DNA of 64,000 bases, from the NCBI GenBank assembly GCA_964602655.1, contig CAZRSF010000001.1, positions 1-64,000 of the forward strand, read 5' to 3'. Below are positions 60,424 to 64,000 of this stretch, in pieces (the stretch's first letter is position 1; each line of letters starts with the position of its first letter). Made by a program: the position numbers and the translations under genes. The notes under the pieces are model-generated. The model was not told the DNA's origin. It searched no databases and saw only the letters and a list, made by a program, of their open reading frames with translations. Source of the DNA: Moduliflexus sp964602655. Its GTDB lineage: Bacteria; Moduliflexota; Moduliflexia; Moduliflexales; Moduliflexaceae.

Positions 60424-61836
60424 ATGCACATCACAGAACAGCAGATTCGCCAGATTGTGGAAGGCGTTGTGGATTCGTTGCAAGTGACGCCGCGTTCGGC
60501 AACACATGCCGCGCACGGCATCTTTGCGGAGATTGACAGCGCGATTACTGCCGCAAAAACCGCGCAGCGCGAGTTGATGCTGCTGACTTTGGAAACGCGC
60601 AAGGCGATGATTCAGGCGATGCGGAAGACGATTTTAGCGCATAACGAATTGCTGTCGAAAATGGCAGTTGAAGAAACCGGCTTAGGCCGTTTCGAAAACA
60701 AATTGATCAAACATCAGCTTGTCGCCACAAAAACGCCGGGCGTGGAAGACCTTGAAGCCGTTTCCTATTCCGACGATCATGGCCTGACGCTTGTGGAACG
60801 TGCTCCGTATGGCGTTATCGGCGCGATTATTCCGGTGACGAATCCATCATCAACTGTTGTGAACAACAGCATCGGCATGGTCGCCGCCGGAAACGCGGTG
60901 GTGTTCAATCCGCATCCCGGCGCGAAAAAGGTTTCCTGCCTTGCGGTTTCGCTGCTGAACGACGCCATTGTCAGCGCAGGCGGTCCGCGCAACCTGCTGA
61001 CCTCCATCGCGAATCCCACCATCGAATCGGCGCAAGCGCTGATGAAGCATCCGCAGATCAATCTGCTCGTTGTCACCGGCGGTCCGGCAGTCGTGAAAGT
61101 CGCAATGAACAGCGGCAAAAAAGTGATTGCCGCAGGGCCGGGGAATCCGCCCTGCGTCGTGGACGAGACTGCCGACATCGAAAAGACCGGAAAAGACATT
61201 GTGGACGGAGCAAGCTTCGACAATAACATCGTCTGCATCTGCGAAAAAGAGGTGCTGGCGGTGGCCTCGATTGCTGACCGTTTAAAGCAAACCATGCTAA
61301 AAAACGGGGCTTATGAGTTGACTTCTGCCCAAATTGACCAGATAACTAAGTTAGTTATTGCTGAACCTGGCGCGCCCGGAAAAGAAGGGATGTCGAATAA
61401 GCAATTTGTCGGCAAATCGCCACAGGTTATCGCGAAAGCTATTGGTTTGAATGTGCCGGATTCGGCGCGGCTGCTGCTCTGTGAAGTCGGGCGCGAGCAT
61501 CCGCTGGTCTGGACGGAACAACTGATGCCGGTCTTGCCGCTCGTTCGCCTGAAACATGTGGACGAGGCGATTGATTTGGCGGTCGAATGCGAACACGGCT
61601 TCCGGCATACGGCGATCATGCACTCGCTGAATATTCAGAAACTTTCGAAAATGGCAAAGTTGATGAATTGTTCGATTTTCGTCAAAAATGGGCCATGTTA
61701 CGCCGGATTAGGGCAAGGCGGCGCAGGCTTCACGTCGTTCACGATTGCCAGCCCGACCGGCGACGGCTTGACCAGAGCCAGAACCTTCACCCGCGAACGA
61801 CGGTGTACGTTAGTGGATTATTTCAGAATTGTGTAG
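60424..61836 (+). CDS. BMC-associated CoA-acylating aldehyde dehydrogenase
   Basis: 470 aa from ATG 60424. Converts an aldehyde to acyl-CoA, as PduP/EutE do inside BMCs. The first ~20 residues, ITEQQIRQIVEGVVDSLQV, are an amphipathic helix of encapsulation-peptide type, followed by a linker. ALDH core: PYGVIGAIIPVTNPSS, GGPAVVKVAMNSGKK, GPGNPPCVVDETADIEK and the nucleophile C271 in FDNNIVCICEKEV. It is the signature core enzyme of the compartment here. The substrate is not fixed; with RpiB nearby, a sugar-phosphate-derived aldehyde such as acetaldehyde is likely. Confidence 0.95.
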   Translation: MHITEQQIRQIVEGVVDSLQVTPRSATHAAHGIFAEIDSAITAAKTAQRELMLLTLETRKAMIQAMRKTILAHNELLSKMAVEETGLGRFENKLIKHQLVATKTPGVEDLEAVSYSDDHGLTLVERAPYGVIGAIIPVTNPSSTVVNNSIGMVAAGNAVVFNPHPGAKKVSCLAVSLLNDAIVSAGGPRNLLTSIANPTIESAQALMKHPQINLLVVTGGPAVVKVAMNSGKKVIAAGPGNPPCVVDETADIEKTGKDIVDGASFDNNIVCICEKEVLAVASIADRLKQTMLKNGAYELTSAQIDQITKLVIAEPGAPGKEGMSNKQFVGKSPQVIAKAIGLNVPDSARLLLCEVGREHPLVWTEQLMPVLPLVRLKHVDEAIDLAVECEHGFRHTAIMHSLNIQKLSKMAKLMNCSIFVKNGPCYAGLGQGGAGFTSFTIASPTGDGLTRARTFTRERRCTLVDYFRIV

Positions 61837-61849
61837 CACGGAATGGAGA

Positions 61850-61883
61850 AGTTGTCAGACACTTTTGAAAGTGTCTGACAACT
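61850..61883. repeat. Palindrome inside the BMC operon
   Basis: 16-base perfect arms (61850-61865, 61868-61883) with core TTGTCAGACACTT. It lies between the aldehyde dehydrogenase and the third BMC-P. No T-run; could partly terminate or stabilise mRNA. Confidence 0.9.
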
Positions 61884-61903
61884 TTGCAAAGGTATTATCA
61901 GAA

Positions 61904-62170
61904 ATGCAATACGGGAAAGTGATTGGGCGGGTCGTGTGCAGCAAGCAGTTAGCGTATTTTGACGGCTTAAAATTGCTGTTAGTGCAGCCGGTCAACGAAC
62001 GCCAGGAAGCGGTCAGCGATGCGTTGGTGGCATTCGATGCCGCTCGCGCCGGAGAAGGCGATCTCGTCTGCTATGAAACCAGCAAAGAAGCGGGCTGGGC
62101 GCTGCATGAATGGTTTACGCCCGCCGACGCCGCGATTCTCGGCGTGATTGATCGGATGTATGTTGATTAA
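61904..62170 (+). CDS. BMC-P pentameric shell vertex protein (3 of 4)
   Basis: 88 aa from ATG 61904; the frame opens further upstream across the palindrome but that part is not conserved. EutN/CcmL fold: MQYGKVIGRVVCSKQLAYFD, KLLLVQPVN, VAFDAARAGEGDLVCYETS, AAILGVIDRMYVD. It carries an insertion-like KEAGWALHEW in place of the usual loop, so it is the most divergent of the four. Confidence 0.94.
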   Translation: MQYGKVIGRVVCSKQLAYFDGLKLLLVQPVNERQEAVSDALVAFDAARAGEGDLVCYETSKEAGWALHEWFTPADAAILGVIDRMYVD

Positions 62171-62184
62171 ATGATTCAGAGCTT

Positions 62185-62733
62185 ATGACCAGAGTGCAAT
62201 TAGAACATCTTATCAGAGCGTGTGGCGCTATTGCCAATACGCAGGATGTAATTATTTTAGGAAGTCAATCTATTCTCGGTCAATATCCGAATTTTTCATT
62301 GCAGACGGCATATCAGCAGATTCTCGTCAGATCGAACGAGGCTGATATTCTTATTCCAAATCATGAGGAAATGGCTGATTTGATTGATGGAAGTATTGGC
62401 GAGCTTTCGGCCTTTCATGATACGTATGGTTATTACGCACAAGGCGTTGATCGAACAACAGCGATATTGCCTCAGGGATGGGAAGAACGATTATTGTTGA
62501 TCTGTAATGCCAATACGAATTATATCCGAGGGCATTGCTTGGAACTTCACGATTTAATGATTGCGAAATTATACGCTGAACGTCAAAAAGATATTGAATT
62601 TTTTCTGGCGGCAATTTCACTGGGGCTTCTTTCGGAATCAATTCTTTTCGAACGGCTTGCGCTTACGATTATTCCAGAAGAACGGCGTCTAAGCATGAAA
62701 TGCCGTATTGAGGCTAGCTTTCACCATGAATAG
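62185..62733 (+). CDS. DUF6036-like nucleotidyltransferase
   Basis: 182 aa. VIILGSQSILGQYP has the GSxS-like nucleotide-binding turn and SNEADILIPN the acidic pair of a minimal nucleotidyltransferase; LELHDLMIAKLYAERQKDIEFF matches the DUF6036/AbiEii-like helix. Such proteins are toxin or antitoxin components that modify tRNAs or partner toxins. It overlaps a small partner by 8 bases. A+T-rich compared with the flanking shell genes. Confidence 0.75.
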   Translation: MTRVQLEHLIRACGAIANTQDVIILGSQSILGQYPNFSLQTAYQQILVRSNEADILIPNHEEMADLIDGSIGELSAFHDTYGYYAQGVDRTTAILPQGWEERLLLICNANTNYIRGHCLELHDLMIAKLYAERQKDIEFFLAAISLGLLSESILFERLALTIIPEERRLSMKCRIEASFHHE

Positions 62734-63055
62734 ACAACAATTGGCCGATCAGCGTTCACGCGAATTTCATAAACGTATTGCCCTGAAATTAAAGATATCT
62801 CCTGAATTATGGAAAATCCCGGAAGAAAACCTTCAGCGATGGATGACGACGTATCATGCGCCAGCGCTTTCAGAATGGCAGCAGATATTTCGAACATGCA
62901 CAAAAGAGGAGATATTGGCGCTACTTGAAAGCGATTCGGAAGATGCTGACCGTTTGCGATCATCAAGCCCATTTACAAGAATTTTAACACAAAAAGAACG
63001 CAGAGAGATTTTACAACGATTTAAAAATGAAGAAGTGATTATTTTAAATGGATAA
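62726..63055 (+). CDS. Small partner of the nucleotidyltransferase
   Basis: 109 aa from ATG 62726, overlapping the previous stop. Highly charged and helical (QQLADQRSREFHKRIALKLK, WQQIFRTCTKEEILALLES, TQKERREILQRF). Not recognised; the two-gene overlap suggests the second part of a toxin-antitoxin-like pair. Confidence 0.6.
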   Translation: MNRQQLADQRSREFHKRIALKLKISPELWKIPEENLQRWMTTYHAPALSEWQQIFRTCTKEEILALLESDSEDADRLRSSSPFTRILTQKERREILQRFKNEEVIILNG

Positions 63056-63079
63056 TTCGTTTTTTGATGAATAGGTAAT

Positions 63080-63361
63080 ATGATTCTTGGCAAAGTTATC
63101 GGACAGGTGGTTTCCACCGAGAAACACCCTGATTATCATGGATATACGCTGTTGATGATTCAGCCAACAACTCCTGACGGAGCGCCGAAAGGCCGCTCGT
63201 TTATCGCCATTGACGCCGCGCAGGCCGGAATCGGCGACACGGTCATCGTGATAGACGAAGGCGGCTCAGGCCGCGCGATTTTAGGCGTCTCTGAGCAAAA
63301 GACGCTGCGGACGGTCGTCGCCGGGATTGTTGATGCCATCACGACAGATTCGAATATATGA
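63080..63361 (+). CDS. BMC-P pentameric shell vertex protein (4 of 4)
   Basis: 93 aa. MILGKVIGQVVSTEKHPDYH, YTLLMIQPT, FIAIDAAQAGIGDTVIVIDE, GGSGRAILG and TVVAGIVDAI are EutN/CcmL features; the IDEG-GSGR loop is typical of Pdu/Eut-type pentamers. It follows the nucleotidyltransferase pair by 24 bases, so the pair interrupts the shell cluster. Confidence 0.96.
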   Translation: MILGKVIGQVVSTEKHPDYHGYTLLMIQPTTPDGAPKGRSFIAIDAAQAGIGDTVIVIDEGGSGRAILGVSEQKTLRTVVAGIVDAITTDSNI

Positions 63362-63372
63362 GGCAACCTGTT

Positions 63373-63570
63373 ATGACACACGATACGTTAGAAAAGATTC
63401 TCAATGAATACCGCGCGCTGCCGGAGGAAGAAAACGACTCCGACGCTGCCGATGAAGACAAGTGTTCCCCGGAAACATTGCATCGCTACCTCGAATGTCT
63501 GAGCAACGGAAAACACAAAAAACGCCGACGCTGTATTTCCGGCGAATTGGGATCAATACGATTGGATTGA
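63373..63570 (+). CDS. Small acidic-basic hypothetical protein in BMC operon
   Basis: 65 aa from ATG 63373 (63358 possible, overlapping BMC-P4). Acidic N-terminal half (EENDSDAADEDK), one predicted helix (SPETLHRYLECLSNG) and a basic tail (KHKKRRR). Not recognised. It could be a cargo adaptor or a regulator, but no evidence supports either. Confidence 0.45.
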   Translation: MTHDTLEKILNEYRALPEEENDSDAADEDKCSPETLHRYLECLSNGKHKKRRRCISGELGSIRLD

Positions 63571-63577
63571 TATGCAT

Positions 63578-63605
63578 GTACGTCGAAACTACAGTTTCGA
63601 CGTAC
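63578..63605. repeat. Palindrome before rpiB
   Basis: GTACGTCGAAACT (63578-63590) and AGTTTCGACGTAC (63593-63605), exact reverse complements with spacer AC. Related cores at 24664-24682 and 50624-50645. Confidence 0.9.
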
Positions 63606-63623
63606 GTTAAAAAGGGAGCAAAC

Positions 63624-64000
63624 ATGGCAGAATCGAATGAACGCGATACGGTGCGCTCCGTCGCTATCGGTTCGGATCATGGCGGATTCGAGGCCAAAGA
63701 GATCATCAAAACCTATTTGCAGACGCTCGGCTATCGCGTGACCGACGTGGGGACGCATTCGAAAGAGAGCGTGGATTATCCCGATTTTGCGGCGGCGGTA
63801 GCGCGAAACGTCGCGAGCGGCGCGTGTGAACGCGGCATCATGATTGACGGCGCAGGGATCGGCTCGGTGATGGTGTGCAATAAAGTGCGCGGCATTCGCG
63901 CCGCGATGTGCTACGACCTGCGCACCATCGTCAACAGCCGCGAGCATAACAACGCCAACGTGCTGACACTCGGTGGGCCGCTGCATTCTGCGGCGGATTT
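63624..64000 (+). CDS. rpiB: Ribose-5-phosphate isomerase B-like protein (cut by window end)
   Basis: Starts at ATG 63624 after GGGAG; the first ~125 residues are present. VAIGSDHGGFEAKEII, DVGTHSKESVDYPDFA, NKVRGIRAAMCYD and SREHNNANVLTLGG are RpiB/LacAB signatures. RpiB interconverts ribose-5-P and ribulose-5-P. The catalytic Cys of E. coli RpiB (CGTGIG) is Asp here (D75 in IDGAGIGS), so chemistry may differ. RpiB homologues are common in sugar-phosphate-utilising BMC loci. Confidence 0.93.
   Translation, partial: MAESNERDTVRSVAIGSDHGGFEAKEIIKTYLQTLGYRVTDVGTHSKESVDYPDFAAAVARNVASGACERGIMIDGAGIGSVMVCNKVRGIRAAMCYDLRTIVNSREHNNANVLTLGGPLHSAAD

Overview
The window looks like a chromosomal segment of a free-living, probably diderm bacterium. 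SurA-type periplasmic foldases, a PbpC-type penicillin-binding protein, a lipobox protein, IspH and UvrB all fit this, as does an unusually large number of sensor kinases. Dispersed palindromic repeats and a bacterial microcompartment (BMC) recall uncultured lineages such as candidate phylum KSB3/Modulibacteria, but that placement is a guess. I see no rRNA, tRNA or CRISPR array.

Layout. 0-7.3 kb: Fic and SWIM proteins, a secreted FG-GAP-like protein, a retron (structured ncRNA plus reverse transcriptase), a TMEM175-like channel, a DUF3885 protein and a small Cys-rich protein. 7.3-15 kb: an AddB-like nuclease, two parvulin foldases, an RqcP-like S4 protein and a GAF/chemoreceptor-like protein. 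15-20.6 kb: a minus-strand K+ uptake operon (TrkH, two RCK proteins, a response regulator with TPR output and a sensor kinase). 20.8-24.7 kb: WrbA, pirin, an IS5-type transposase remnant, a queuosine-precursor transporter under a preQ1-I riboswitch, and an M28 peptidase. 24.7-35.6 kb: two large hybrid kinases, a Cys-less ASADH paralogue, UvrB, two toxin-antitoxin-like pairs and IspH. 35.7-48.1 kb: a STAND NTPase and four tandem paralogous histidine kinases with one shared catalytic core and four different sensory inputs. 48.1-56.7 kb: PbpC, a YdjM hydrolase, a second TumE-like pair, glycerol-1-phosphate dehydrogenase, an SppA-like protease, an unknown coiled-coil membrane protein and Uma2. 56.8-64 kb: a BMC operon with one hexamer (BMC-H), one tandem-domain trimer (BMC-T), four pentamers (BMC-P), an aldehyde dehydrogenase and an RpiB cut by the window end. 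A BrnT/BrnA-like pair, an Mrr nuclease, TrmO and a nucleotidyltransferase pair sit between the shell genes.

Three observations stand out. (1) The retron can be read directly: a1/a2 pairing of 13 bp, two msr hairpins, a ~26-bp msd stem, and an RT with the NAxxH, YADD and VTG motifs. (2) Dispersed palindromic repeats of several families are inserted in frame in protein genes. Four paralogous kinases each carry a palindrome in the same linker of the ATPase domain, from three distinct sequence families, and an AddB-like nuclease and PbpC carry others. (3) The BMC operon, probably of the sugar-phosphate-utilising type, is interleaved with defence and toxin-antitoxin genes, and its RpiB has Asp in place of the usual catalytic Cys.
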